A stretch of DNA of 64,000 bases from Branchiostoma floridae. Taxonomy: Eukaryota; Chordata; Leptocardii; Amphioxiformes; Branchiostomatidae. The translations under genes and the position numbers were made by a program. Where the stretch lies: assembly GCF_000003815.2 (NCBI RefSeq), contig NC_049982.1:6865283-6929282 (forward strand), in the 5' to 3' direction. Of this stretch, positions 39,506 to 51,660 are shown one piece after another. The notes beneath the pieces were generated by a model. That model had not been told where the DNA came from and ran no database searches. It saw only the letters and a program-made list of their open reading frames with translations. Positions within the stretch are counted from its first letter, which is position 1. Every line of letters starts with the position of its first letter.

Positions 39506-40929
39506 ACAAACAATAGTGGCCTGTTCTCCTGTCTCAGCCGCATGTCATTGTGCGTACACGGCCAGCTGATATATCGTCTCATTACTGTGATCACTAGGTC
39601 GTGTCGGATGTACCAGGTTTTACCGGGTGTTTCTAGTCACCAATGAGACTTTATGGCGTGAATGTTAACAGCTTACTACCTACATGTTGTCGTTTTAATG
39701 GTCTACGTAAAGCTAATATTTGTCCTACTATATATCTATGATATATAACTTGCGTGGATTATAACATTGTACTAAAACAAGACAGACTACACTGATTAAC
39801 TGGTTGATTCTTGTACTTTTGTGAATTGTTATTTTGCGAAGGATCGTGATGGAACACTTTTTACAAGTACTTAAAAGCATTACTTAAGATACTTCAAAGT
39901 ATTACCTCTGCAGATGTGTCACTGCGATGAAACAATTATTACTAATTGTCACTGCTATAGATATGATTATTTAAACCTAGTATTTCCTTAGTAGAAAATA
40001 ACATTTTTTTAATTCAACTTACTAAATTTAAATTTCTAAGTGGAGCACACCATACGTTTAATTTGATAGTACATTAAAGATAATCATACCACACGGATGG
40101 ATTTGCAATGTGATTACTTGCTGCGATGACTTGATATCCTTAATTTGATCTTATACATAAATATTTGCGCTTCAGATATCACAAGTCATACCTTTAACGG
40201 TTGAAGGTATGAACGTAAAACGCACTGATGACTTGCGTACATGTTTATAATCCACTAAAGCCGTGTTTGAGCGAGCGTCGATGACTATATTTGTGTGTCA
40301 TGCCTAACATTTATTTCCTCAATGTCATCATCTTATACCTGCTAGACTTTTATTATGAATATTTGCGCTGGATATTAGGTAATATCTAGTTTCATTACGT
40401 GTGATGAGGCGGCGATTTGAGATGAGCACATCAGGTTGATCAGCACTACATGTCGCTGTAAACGGTCTCCAAATCGTTGGTGAGAATAAAGCAATGGTTG
40501 TGTAAAAAGAGTCTCTTTATTGAGATCAGTGACGTACCAACCCTAGAAAACTTGTCGTCAGAATATGGATGCGTCGACAAAGTCACAGAATATCAAAACT
40601 CTTTGGAAAGATGAAAATAAACTTCTAGCCGAACTGGTCAGTAAAAATAAATAAAATAAATAGCTAGAAGCTTATGTTTCTGATTTTTTCGACTTTCATA
40701 GAAAAAATATAAGTCATATTTCAGTTTATTTGTAACTATACAACTGACGTTACGCCGGTGTTCTGAAGATGTGCGAACTACAACTTCGATATAAAAACAA
40801 CAACTTTAAATTGTCGCAGTATTTTCCAGTGGCTTACAGCCGTGGTGACAGGTAAAGACGAATTCTTCACGGTGATATTCACAAATAAATCCGGGGATAC
40901 ATCAAGAAGCGAAACTGTTCAAATATCCA

Positions 40930-41230
40930 TTCGAATTTACGTCTGTCAGACTAACGGTCAATTTATGTTGGTGAGTGATTTCCCCGGGGAGCACCGCTGT
41001 CTGTGATTGACAGCCGCGTCTGACGTTCTTTGACAGTTGACTGAGCCACTACCTTACCGTAACCATGACAACGGAGGAGAGTCGGTGCGGTTCCGCCAGC
41101 CTGGGTCTCGTCCCCAGGGTGACGCTGCAGGCGGGGAATGCCCGCTATAACTCTCTCCTGCCGGAGTAATTTGTCGGCTCCTCGCAGGTGCCTCACGAGC
41201 GCGCATGTTGTGTTTATTGGGTATAAATTG
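40930..41230. promoter_or_regulatory. GC-rich candidate regulatory block with Pbx-Meis site
   Basis: Compact, non-repetitive GC-rich sequence in an AT-rich desert. It contains the exact Pbx-Meis decamer TGATTGACAG at 41004-41013 and a second Meis-type TGACAG nearby (about 41032). No frame has coding character. Regulatory function is inferred. Confidence 0.4.
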
Positions 41231-41344
41231 GCGCTGGTGGTGTAAACTTTATGCCTGCTGACGTCCTGGGGACGCGCCGGGGGGTCGCGTAAGGGGAACT
41301 ATGAAACAGTTTTTCCGCATAAAGGCTAAGATCGTAACTGTAGT

Positions 41345-41460
41345 CTTTACATGACTCTGGTTTGGCCGAATAGTAATAGGGAACTTTAGCCAAGTTAATA
41401 ATGAAATTCTACTAGGAGTTAATTGGCCTAGGAGTGAACGGCAGATAGCTGGATAGACTG
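41345..41460. repeat. Dispersed repeat D, copy 1
   Basis: The segment GGCCGAATAGTAATAGGGAA ... GCCAAGTTAATAAT ... TAGGAGTTAATTGGCCTAGG has a diverged reverse-complement copy at about 43384-43505. Confidence 0.65.
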
Positions 41461-42499
41461 CAAAAGACAGACTGAAAACCAATGGCAACTTACTCGTATT
41501 TGTCCCTATTTGGCAAAAGTGTTTTCTGTTTTCATCCAGTTGACACGTCTGCTTGGAGGCTTTCGTAACTGGACATGAGTATAGATATAGATGAACAAAA
41601 AGAGATCTACTAATGTAGCATAATCTATCCTCATGTGAGGTTATGCACACTGCAGATATCTCGGTGTTCTTGAAAAATTTCAATAACACCTTTTGGCGGG
41701 CTTAGCTACTGGTGTAGGGTACTAAAGGAAGCATAAGAGTTGACGTTATAGTATCAATTCTGATTTACAAGAGAAATTTTCGGATCATCAGTTATTTTTT
41801 TCAGCCGAATAAAAAAATCTATATAATGATAATAGCTTGGTGGAGGATTGAATGGCCGGATGAATGAGTGAATGAGGCGATTTACAGGGTGAATCATTGA
41901 TTCAATTAACATATAGAAAAAGAAGAAGAAGAAAAATGATTTTATTGTGCGACATGTTGAAGTACATACAATACATGGCAACTTGCACAAACAGTTGAGC
42001 TACAAAAAAATGAATGGAGTTCTAAGGAATAGAAATACCGAAAGAGGAACAAGATCTCAGATGCGGATGACGTCGACATGCGTGTGATTTACACCAAAGA
42101 CTAATCAAACGTATCTAACGTTAACGTTCAGATTCTTTTCATCGTATCATCAACTATCAATAAACAGATTAAGACCGTACCCGAGTGTAGATTAAACTCG
42201 TCAGTACCAGGTTTGGCTAAGTGCTTTGTAAGGTTGATATTGATTTTAAATTGCACAATTTAGAGCACTTGTGGCAGATTCAATGATTTGTGTGTGCGAA
42301 TAAATATTGAGGTAAACATGCAAAAAAGTTGTAGTTTTTAGTTCTATTCAATACGTTGTTCTTTCCTTATAAGTCATGATTTGTGCGAATTGTAATCATG
42401 TATGTACATGATGTGTTTTTATTATGTATGGACTGTATGAAGAAAGTATAGTTTACATTTATTCTAATTAATGAATATCCAATTAAATATTAAACTTCG

Positions 42500-43020
42500 A
42501 TTATCATCTTTCTAAAAACTTGCACGTCATTCCTTTTCGTGCCCCTGTAAATGGCTCCCTTTCCATATTACCATATTAGGACTGGGACTGTATGCTGCCA
42601 TCCCAATCTCGTTCCCAGTATCCACTCGTTTTGTGCAGAGTTTGTGTGAAAGGTCACGCGCTCCGTGCTCAAGGTCACTTGGCAGATAACTTCTGTTCCT
42701 CAAAACCACTTAAACACAGCGGCACACCACGCTAATGGCTGTTTGCCGAGAACTTATCAAATTTCTCCTGGACCGTTATCTCAGCATGCCATTCTCTTAA
42801 CTCTCTGTTCAAGTCTCGCGAGACAAAACGTGACTTTGACTCTTGTGTCAGAGAAACAAAGCGGCGGGGTCCACCCTAAGTACAGTTGCCAGTTTGTTAG
42901 GTCAGTGAGTCAAGTGGAGACACGAGCGCTGAGGAGTACCAAAGTGGGGTGAGTTATTAAGGTCTTTGTCACTCTTAAACTTCCGGAATGGGGCGGGAGG
43001 GAGGGCGGGCGGGCATTAAT
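42500..43020. promoter_or_regulatory. Candidate regulatory block with CArG box
   Basis: CCATATTAGG at 42571-42580 equals the core of the c-fos serum response element, preceded by a second, imperfect CCATATTACC overlap. The flanks are GC-richer than the surroundings and unrepetitive. A G-rich run (GGGCGGGAGGGAGGGCGGGC) lies near 42993-43012. Confidence 0.3.
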
Positions 43021-43383
43021 GCGCACTGGGGGTGAATACAAGTCAAGTCAAAGTTTGTTGCACAATAAGTTTATCAGACACAGTTTAAAAGCAAATTGTT
43101 GCGACTTCTGGTAAGTTACATTAATCTATCAATTCACACATACATCTAAGTCATACAATATTGATAGAAGGCATGATTAGGTGCTGTATGTCTGCATGTG
43201 TTGATACTCTTAAGTCGTCTTGCCCCTTCGAAAACAATCCAGAAAATATAGCACCGATACCGAGTCAATAAGATGACTACAGATTTGTACTTTTTCCACC
43301 ATGATTTCCTTACGTCTCCGAGCATACGAGTCAGTTAAATTTAAAAAAAAAGGATCTCAGTCAGTCTTTTGCAATTTTCAGCT

Positions 43384-43505
43384 ATCCGCCGGCCGGTAAG
43401 TTCACTCCTAGGCCATGGCCAATTAACTCCTACTAGGCTTTTATTCCTAACTTGGCAAAAGTTCCTTATCACTATTCGGCCGTGAGTCAGGAATCTGGTA
43501 GAGAT
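43384..43505. repeat. Dispersed repeat D, copy 2 (inverted relative to copy 1)
   Basis: Reverse complement of about 41345-41460 with scattered differences: AGTTCACTCCTAGGCCATGG, CCAATTAACTCCTACTAGGC, CTTGGCAAAAGTTCC, CACTATTCGGCC. Confidence 0.65.
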
Positions 43506-43692
43506 TGAAGCTTCTTCTCTAATAGTACTTTTATGGCATTATTACTAATTTGTGACGAGAAACACGACCGTACCGAGGCTGTTATTGTGAGTGCTCGGAG
43601 CCCTGCCGAGTCTCAGCAACACGTTGGCTCGTGTCGTGATGACGATAACAGCTGACCGACCCCCGCGCTAGTACCGTGGTTATCAACCCGCT

Positions 43693-43903
43693 AAAGGTGG
43701 ACTCTCACTGCACTTGGGGCGAATTTTAGAGATAAAGCATAATTCTCTTCCGTTTTTTTCTTTATTTTTTTTTTTTGTCTTATAAGTCATACTTTAACGT
43801 ATTACGTGTTAAAAATCGCGAAAATAACAAATCAGTGCCGCAGTGAGCGAACCCCGCAGTACCGCACCGGTGGTGCCCCAAGTGCAGTGAAAGTCCACCT
43901 TAA
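43693..43903. mobile_element. MITE with about 28-bp inverted ends
   Basis: AAAGGTGGACTCTCACTGCA-CTTGGGGC at the left is matched in inverse by GCCCCAAGTGCAG-TGAAAGTCCACCTTA at the right (one or two mismatches). The AT-rich interior holds a long T run. No coding sequence is present. Confidence 0.65.
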
Positions 43904-43909
43904 TCTGGC

Positions 43910-44815
43910 GTTGGGACAAGTTTACCACTTACGGAATATGACATGAACTGTCGACCCGAATTAATGTAGAAATTAAAGCAAATTAAGGAAAGTTTAAAAT
44001 CATTCCAACCTTGTTGGAATATCTTTTGCTACAAATAAGTAGATGACGTGACCGTACTGTTTGTGGTGTCTTTGCTACTTAAATTTATCTATTTTATTTA
44101 TCAATCTTGTAGGGTAGACCCTTCCAATGGTGCCCTACAAGTTAACAGTAATTATATAACATAAAAAACGCACATAATCGAACATAGAAGTAATAACTTT
44201 TCTGATTAATTCAAAACAAGTTAAACACTAACGACTCAAAATCATATAACAAAACGTTGTTAGATTTGGGTGAGCTTGGTTATTAAAATGAAACAAAATT
44301 AACCTCCACAAAATACACATTATCGGCATTACCTTTACAGTTTGGCACGGCAGCACCATCAAGTGCAGGGCGCTCCCATATCCAGATGATACCGCCTCAC
44401 AAAAAAGAGTTGTGTACAGAAAATCCCCATAGCGCTTATCTTATCTTCCGAGTCGTCAAAGTCTGTGCATTCTTCGCCGTACGGAATGGTACGACAAGGC
44501 AGAAATATGCGGATAACATGGCCGGCATTTCCGCGGTCTGGGTGGCAGGTTCATTCTCATAAAGAGGTTCCTAAAGAATTAAATATAGATCAACGTAGTG
44601 GGGTTAGACATTGATGGGAACGGTGGATTAAAATTAATGGCTATATCAGCCTGATAGGACTTGCCGAAATCATTGGGTGGCAGGAAAACTTGTTTTCTTT
44701 ATCCTAATCCGCAAAGGTTTGGTTACAACAAGCACTTGATATATCAAGAGGTATAGAGACAGAATTTGGGGTCATATCATGTCTATTCATAGAATCGGGA
44801 CTTTGTCTCTAACGG
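43910..44815. other. Intergenic, nothing recognised
   Basis: AT-rich sequence with short inverted words (GGGTAGACCCTTCCAATGG, then TGCCCTACAAG). No gene, RNA or clear repeat was seen. Confidence 0.4.
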
Positions 44816-44819
44816 GTTA

Positions 44820-46125
44820 AAACATCACTTTTATAATTCAGGCGAGTTAGCAACCCGCCCGATAGCGGCGTGCCGTCGCCTTGGTTCCCGCGCGAGAAAT
44901 GCATGCAACGACGAGTCCCTGAGGAAATTTCCCCTTCGATTTTTACCCACGTCGAATGTATTCGGGGCGTCGGGCTGTAATTTGAAAATTGTGCAAATCC
45001 AAGGTCCCTGACGACCGAGCACTGCCCTGCATAAGGTTTCCGAGTTCGGCTCTGCGCCGAGACCTTGGTTGAACCTGCCGCCGTCTCCGCAAAAACAACA
45101 GCCGAACATCCACAAGACTCTCTCAAGACCATCCTTGCATCTTGAGGGAGACGCCTCGTCTTCGAGCTCACAAGGTTCGGCTGGTCCTTAAGGTAACGTA
45201 TCATGATAGTTCAGTCTAACTGAGAAGTCACGCGGTTTTGTATGTTGCTCGCTGTGTGTGGTGCATGTTGTTGCATAAGGTCTATCCACTTAAGCCAGAA
45301 ACACTGCGCCGTTAACGTTGTGGATAAAAAGAACAAAATGGCGACTTGTACCAAGATGAAGCAAAAGTAGCATGTTCTGCGGGTTTACATAGATCTACCG
45401 AGAAAATGCGCGCTGTATGGAAAAGTTGACACACTTTGAAATTGAGACGTTTATCTCGGGGCACGGGGCAATTATTCTAATCGATGAAAACGCACCCCAA
45501 ATTGACAGTAAACGAGGGCCTCCGGACCTACCCGGCAATTACCGAGCGTTTAGGCGAACATGGGTCGGGACCGAGCGCCCTCCCGTCGGCCATTCCCGTA
45601 CCGTCGGCTCGCGTTGGTAATAACAATAATATTAATACCTGCGCACCGAGAATGGCGACTTTATAAGGGGATATTCATCATACAGCGATGGGAACACACC
45701 TGACAGGCGGCTATAACGTGAGAATGCCGTCCCCAGGGACGCCATGGGTGTTGTATGGCCAGTACACCTGCATTATTGATGACTCACTGCAGCTACAGGG
45801 GAGGGACACACAGGCATCCCGGATCATCCCGGTGGTAACACACCAACAATTCTGACTCACGTATATACTGGCATAGAAATCGGCTGTAAGGCCCCAAATT
45901 TGATTCTAAAATGCGTGACATATTCTTAATTAAGACACCAGGTGTTCTGGAAATCATTAAATCTCTTTAATGGTTCATCTGCAAACTCAAGTGTCGAGGT
46001 CATTTAAAACAAAACACCTTCGCATTCCTGTATTGTTGCGGCAAAAGACTACAGGATACATACTAAAGATCACTGTAATCCATCTAGAGGTTCTTGAGTT
46101 ATTCTGACTTCAAAAATTCGGAAAC

Positions 46126-46156
<31 letters not shown>

Positions 46157-46900
46157 TACACACCCCAAACTATAACTCCATTTTTGATGGAGATAATTAC
46201 GAAAAGCTTATGGACTTGTCACAGACGTTTCTATCGCACGTCCAACAAAAGTCGAACAATCTATAATGCGCCTTGCTAATTGAGAGATGATAGGCCGAGT
46301 GACAGTCTCCACGCCCAGGTAATTTACTGGTTATTAAGCAAAACAAACAAATCATAAAGAAGTAATGCCGGGCGCGTGTGCGCCATTATGTTTCTCCCCG
46401 CCCGTCCCTCTAGAGGTGTGTGTGTGAGAGAAGGCAGGAAACGCCAGAAGGCGGATTGCTCTTAGCCATGCCGGGCGTGCGGAAGTTTCCTCAGGGTGAA
46501 ATTACCCCCGCCACCTCGCACTTGTTGTTCACCTGGCAATAGGCGTCCTGCGCCACACCGCGCCCTCTGCAGTGGCCTAATTTGTGCTCAGGTAAAAAAA
46601 TCCCTCACCCCTCCTCCCAAGCGGCCAGGGAGGAGAATCAGGTCACCTCCTCCAGCACAGGCGAGAAATTTCAGACCTTTTTGATCTACACTACAAGAAA
46701 GATTGCCCACGAACGGGAAAACAGTGTCAGTGCACGCTCCGTGAGACGTGTACACGGTCTGTGAAGCCTGCTTATCCTTCATCAGTCAGATTAATATCTA
46801 AATCAAAGCGGAGATGGGACAGGGCACATGTTTCAGTAGTCAGAGATGAAGGCGCGTTCCGCGGACCGACTTTCCCTCGACTTTCATTAATGGCGTGTCG
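44820..46900. promoter_or_regulatory. CpG-rich, non-repetitive blocks upstream of the second gene
   Basis: Blocks near 44830-45200, 45440-45720 and 46360-46700 are GC-rich with many CpG and no coding signature in any frame. They alternate with AT-rich stretches and a (CAGA)n microsatellite at about 46124-46154. The location upstream of a probable CpG-rich promoter suggests regulatory DNA; this is inference. Confidence 0.35.
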
Positions 46901-47506
46901 AGGCGTCTATTGGTGGAATCCCGTTCAGCCCGCGGTCCACAGAGACATGTTGCTCTCTCCTAAAAGCCTCGGCAAGCGCCGGAGCTCCTCCTGCGCATGC
47001 GCTCCTCCCGAGCGGGCCGTCCCTTCCGGATATGATAAACAGAGTTGCAATATTTATGCCAGGCGTCATCAAATAAATAATTCGGAGAGGGCTTGATGTA
47101 AATTCAATTAGCTAATGTGTGACGAGACCGGGCTAAGTGTTCACGCTTTTTTTCTCTCTCTCTTCTCTCTCGCCCACAGTCGACCAGGACGTGCCTACGG
47201 AAAGATCCGACCGGACAAGTCGAGTCGGGTCGAACATTGTCTTCTTCTCTGATACGGAGGTGTGGCGGAGGAAGAAGGCAGGATCGCGCCCTGCTGCACA
47301 CTCAGGTTTCCTGGGCGCCACCGTGGCAAGTTTGTGTAACTCGCCTCCGAGCAGAGCGCAGTGTGAGACCATGACTGTCCGTCTAGCCGAGCGGGCCTGA
47401 ACCTCGCGGCCCGCAGTTCCCCGAACGCCAGCGTTCCATCAGTCCGAGGAGTCCTGAGTTTTCCATTACAGCAGTCTCGGACCGGGAGGAGAGGACGGAG
47501 TACGCC
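46900..47506 (+). promoter_or_regulatory. CpG-rich promoter/5' UTR of the second gene
   Basis: CpG-dense sequence leads to the ATG at 47507. A pyrimidine tract ending CGCCCACAG at 47171-47179 is an excellent splice acceptor. The exon with the start codon may therefore begin at 47180, with a non-coding exon upstream; alternatively the tract is a TCT-type core promoter. The sequence between 47180 and 47506 has stops in the coding frame, so it is untranslated. Confidence 0.5.
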
Positions 47507-47601
47507 ATGCCGTTCGGAGGCTTCGACTCGCTGAAGGAGAAGGTGCTGACCCCATGGAGCGAGAAAGACCCCATCGCAAAAGTCAAGTCGCCGATTACAA
47601 A
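47507..47601 (+). CDS. First coding exon of an unidentified gene
   Basis: ATG in good context (TACGCCATGC) opens a 95-nt frame reading MPFGGFDSLKEKVLTPW and then SEKDPIAKVKSPITK. It ends at a strong donor, ACAAA|GTGAGT, phase 2. The peptide is hydrophilic, with no signal peptide or membrane segment, so the product probably starts in the cytosol. I do not recognise the family. No downstream exon is found before 64000, so its first intron would exceed 16 kb, typical of regulated developmental genes. Confidence 0.55.
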
Positions 47602-50100
47602 GTGAGTACCACATCTTCACACACACACACAACTTCTACCTTAACCCGGGCTTCTTCCCTTCATTTAACGTCCAATTAGGTTTCGGACATGGTTTGAACC
47701 ATTGTTTAATCTATGTATAAAACAAGGATCCAGCTAGGCTTTAGGACAGAGTCGACTGAGCTGTCTGGCTTGATCAGAAATGGCAGGTGTCTTATTCTTT
47801 TCCCTTCTGAAGCCGTGCGCACCTGTGTAGCGCACTACTGTAGCGACTTCGCAGGCCGTACCTTAGTCGACGTTATTAGTTGTGTTCCAACTCGGCATGT
47901 ATGTATATTCCCCGGCCGTAACTTACTCCGGGCGCCGCTGGACGCCCTGTTCACTTGATAAACGTAATTGACGTATAGTATAAACATGGGGCGCCTTAAC
48001 TGGTCACTTTATCTATGGCCCCACGTCAGGGCGAGCCTCTAATGGAACAGCCAGCAGGGCAGCGACAAGTATCAGGTGTAGGGAAGAGAAGAAAGGAGAA
48101 AAAAAACCCGTGGGGTGTGGAATGCATTGAGAGCGTCAGTGTCTATTCCACCTGTCCGTGCAAAAATAGCCTAGATGAGCGCCATAAATTTTTAATGTCC
48201 CCGAGAAACACTAGACATAGTCGCCATTGTTGGTTGCCACGCAAGGTTGACAAAGGTGAGCCTTTATTAGCGAGCTCGGGGAGAAAGGTGGAGGAATGCA
48301 CTGCATGAAGGTGTGTGTGTGAGTGTGAGTGTGAGTGAGAGTGTGCGTCTCCTCTCCCCACACAACAGTCATCCACAGCCGCACCGCACCAGAGATGCAA
48401 GACGAATGGGCTGTTAATGATGTTAGGCAACAATGTGTATAGACCGGGCTTTCCACGTAATTAAATAGCAATCTGCTGCGTGTATTGCCGCCGTCATTAC
48501 GGCATTACCTCTAACCTGCCTACATCCAGTCACCACAGCTGCGCTAGCTGTGCCGCTGGGTTGGTAATGCTGTGACTCCTTTACTGTGGAAGCGTTGTAG
48601 CTAGTGCTAGCTAGCTGGAGACGGCGAATTGAGATCAAGCGCTGGCGGCAAGCCCGTCACACACACTTACCCGCGCATTGTCGGCAACAAGTCCGTGTAC
48701 GGAGCCCGACAAAGGGGGCAGGGATTGCGTTTTCACGGCTGGGGAGAGGCGAGAAATTGCGTTTGGGAGCGGAACGCTTGTCTGACGGTTACAGGTAAAG
48801 GCGTCTGCTCATGCGTAGGCCTCAAATTGAGTATATCGGCAGACTTTGTCACAGTTAGTACTGTGAACAGGATTGATAGGATACTTGTGACACCTCGTGG
48901 CCGATGTAAGGTCTGTATGAATGTGAAATTTCGCTATGGACCCTATTCTATATCATCCATATACAATAGTTTTTATGGGTTTGGAATATTGCTATTGATT
49001 GTGATTCTGCCCTTGTCAAATTCCATTTGAACTGTGTCTGTCAGCTAGCCTAGCCCTCTGTATCTAAATAGCCACATACTAGTCTGGCAGTCCTGGCTGT
49101 GCGCGCTAAATAACTTGAATAAATTGAACTTCAGGGAGAAGAAACTGTTGATCATCTTCGGCAAAGTACATGAAGAGCAGTAAACTTGGGGTGTTCACTT
49201 TAAAAGCAACGTATGGTATTTACATAATTCAGTAAAAAGGGGCTATTTTTCTTCACAAAATATAATCATTCCGAAGAATTGACAAAGTCTTTGGCACATT
49301 CTAGTACCCTGTACTGTACTGTATTCATAGACACTATTGAACAAACTTTTGTGGCTTCGGCAAACTCATGCCATCAATCCTGTTAGTTGACTAATGTGAG
49401 CACCATACATAAACGTCCCTCCCGATTCGTGCGTTAACCAATCAATAACTATGCATATTAGTGAAAGACTAAATCAGGGGAAATCGCGAATCAGAAAGGA
49501 ATATTTTCACGTTACTAGAACATATTTTTGTTGGCCTCGATTATATTTTCGAATGAATAAGTAAGAGACAATTTGTCATCCGACATGCAGTTCGACAGGC
49601 TTCCGTGCTTGTGTGGTTATGACTGTATGAATATTTAGGTGTCGGACATGATACTGCGCTGGGTAATACATTAAAGTTACAGTAACACAAATAGGGACGC
49701 CGGAGGGGGGGGGGGCGCAGGGATGTCCCTGTCACAATTTTCCATGGAGTCATGTAGGCAGATGGAGCAATGAAGATGTTAAACAACAGGACAACTATTC
49801 ACGGATATAAGACAGGTGTATCTTTTGGTGGAAAAAGTTACATCTCTAATGGGTTTTCCGAGTCATCCTCTGCAAGAGTTCATTAACTGTTGAGAAAATG
49901 AGGAACTTGTTGATAGCATAAGGGGGGATTTTCTTCAAGTTAAAGGTGTCTAAACATCTTCGTCCTGACCTAGATTGCAAAGTTATTGAAGAAAACGTTA
50001 ATAAACCACGCCCAGCTTATGTAAAATAAAATGTGCAAGTAAAATCTTAACCAAATTTTGAAAGAAAACATAAACTTTTCCCTCGTCATTCGTATATTTT
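47602..50100. other. Start of the long intron of the second gene
   Basis: CpG-rich up to about 48800, then AT-rich. It holds a (GTGA)n-type microsatellite at about 48308-48347 and a poly-G run near 49706. Open frames here are short and lack motifs. Confidence 0.4.
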
Positions 50101-51660
50101 CTTTCTAATCTGTAAATTTTCAGAGACTCTCCGACATGACATGGATGAATCAGACGTCAGCTGACGCGCCCACCGTTCCGTGACCCCTCCTCCCCTCCCT
50201 GTCCGCCATGATGGATCACGGGGATTTCTGGGATATGCTCTTTCCACACACCGCGCCCATAAAGCCGGATAATGATATCTGGAAAATGTATGGGGGTCAG
50301 CTCAGGAGGGCACAATTGTTCGACTCCGGACAAGCCTGCGCTGCATTATTAAAGCCGGGCCGGGTCCTCCGGGTCCCCGCAGGACCGGGCGATTGGCTCG
50401 CTACGATATTAATCTGCGAAAACATGTCATTAGGTCCAATAAACCCGGCGTTGATGGCATTGATCGCCGAGCGCGCGGCGGATTTTCGCACCCGGGCATG
50501 GAGCGAGTAACGCCTGCTTAGACAGCCTGGAGGCTGGAATGGGATGGAAGTTTATGTGAATTTCCACATCTATCCCAGCCATAGACAGAACCCCCCCCCC
50601 CCCTGTTCCGAGGTACAATTAGGGTGTGTTGTGATGCCCTTGCAGGTGGCACACACCGTGGATGATGCCGGCTCGGGTAATAAAGCGATAAAAGATAAAG
50701 TAATGAGCCGAGCGTTAAGATAGGGATGATTTATGAACTCCAGTCCCAGATTGAAGGTCCAGATTATTCAGAAGCCGTAGAAAAAACAGCCATTTCAAAG
50801 CTGAGGATGAGAAGTTGGTGAGAGAATGGGGCATTAGGGCTGTACATTACCTGTAGCTGACGGGGAAAGCTATTGCTACAAGCACGTAACGTTGTGGTAT
50901 ATTGCCTCACAGACCGCATGAAAGGGGCGATTAGCAATTTGTCCCGAATAAAGGTGCAAATTTGTCGCGCAAATTGGTAAATTGCGAGGTAAAATTGCGT
51001 AATTTTGCGGCTATTTGCATGCCTGATTGCCGATTTGTTCCCTGCCCGGGTTTTTGAGGACGTGCTGTGCCGATATGTCAGCAACACTATCGCCCCATCT
51101 CTCTCAGGGCCGTGCACCTAATTCAGCTCGCGCCGAAAATTGTCTCTGTTTCTCATTTCTCTATCGATTCCCTGTTCCGGCAGCCTAATCTACCAGTAAG
51201 GGGAAGAAGATTACATTGCAAGGCTATAACCAACCGTGCAAAATTAGACCGGGGAAGACGGAACCCGCTATTAACACGGGAGACGTACTGCGGCGGGCCG
51301 ACCTCAACTAATTTTCGCAAAGAACGTTTTGATGCCGCGGATCAGCTCGCCGCATTTGCGCGGATTTGTCCGCAATACCGGCGGATTTCGGGCAATGGAA
51401 TTACGCGGATTAGGGGAGGGTTTCCTGTTGATGGAGACTGACGTTTCCGTCTCCGGCGGGGAAGGTAGCTGCGGAAGGGCAGCGATGTCTCAATTTGGGC
51501 GGCCCGAGTTTGTCTGAGCGATCGTTTCCCACCATCCCGATGTCACGGTTTCCGCACGTAATGTGTCGACAAGGTCGATACGAAGTTTTCTCGCTACAAT
51601 GTGTCATTAAGAGATCACAGTGGCGGGCAATTAAACAATGCAATCATGCCGGGGTCGTTA
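50100..51660. promoter_or_regulatory. Large CpG-rich non-coding block, candidate conserved enhancer cluster
   Basis: About 1.5 kb of GC-rich, repeat-poor sequence in an AT-rich intron. It includes a SOX-type palindrome ACAATTGT at 50312-50319, GATAAAAGATAA near 50687, and the exact octamer ATTTGCAT at 51013-51020. Frames such as 50208-50510 are open for up to 100 codons but have no protein-like pattern and no splice sites. Function is inferred from composition and motif content. Confidence 0.4.

Noticed and set aside
47133-47632. Several overlapping frames on both strands near the second gene's start
   Set aside because: They overlap the CpG-rich leader and first exon and disagree with the splice signals; treated as shadows.
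50208-50510. 100-codon frame in the GC-rich block
   Set aside because: No homology pattern or splice sites; long frames are expected by chance in GC-rich DNA poor in stop codons.
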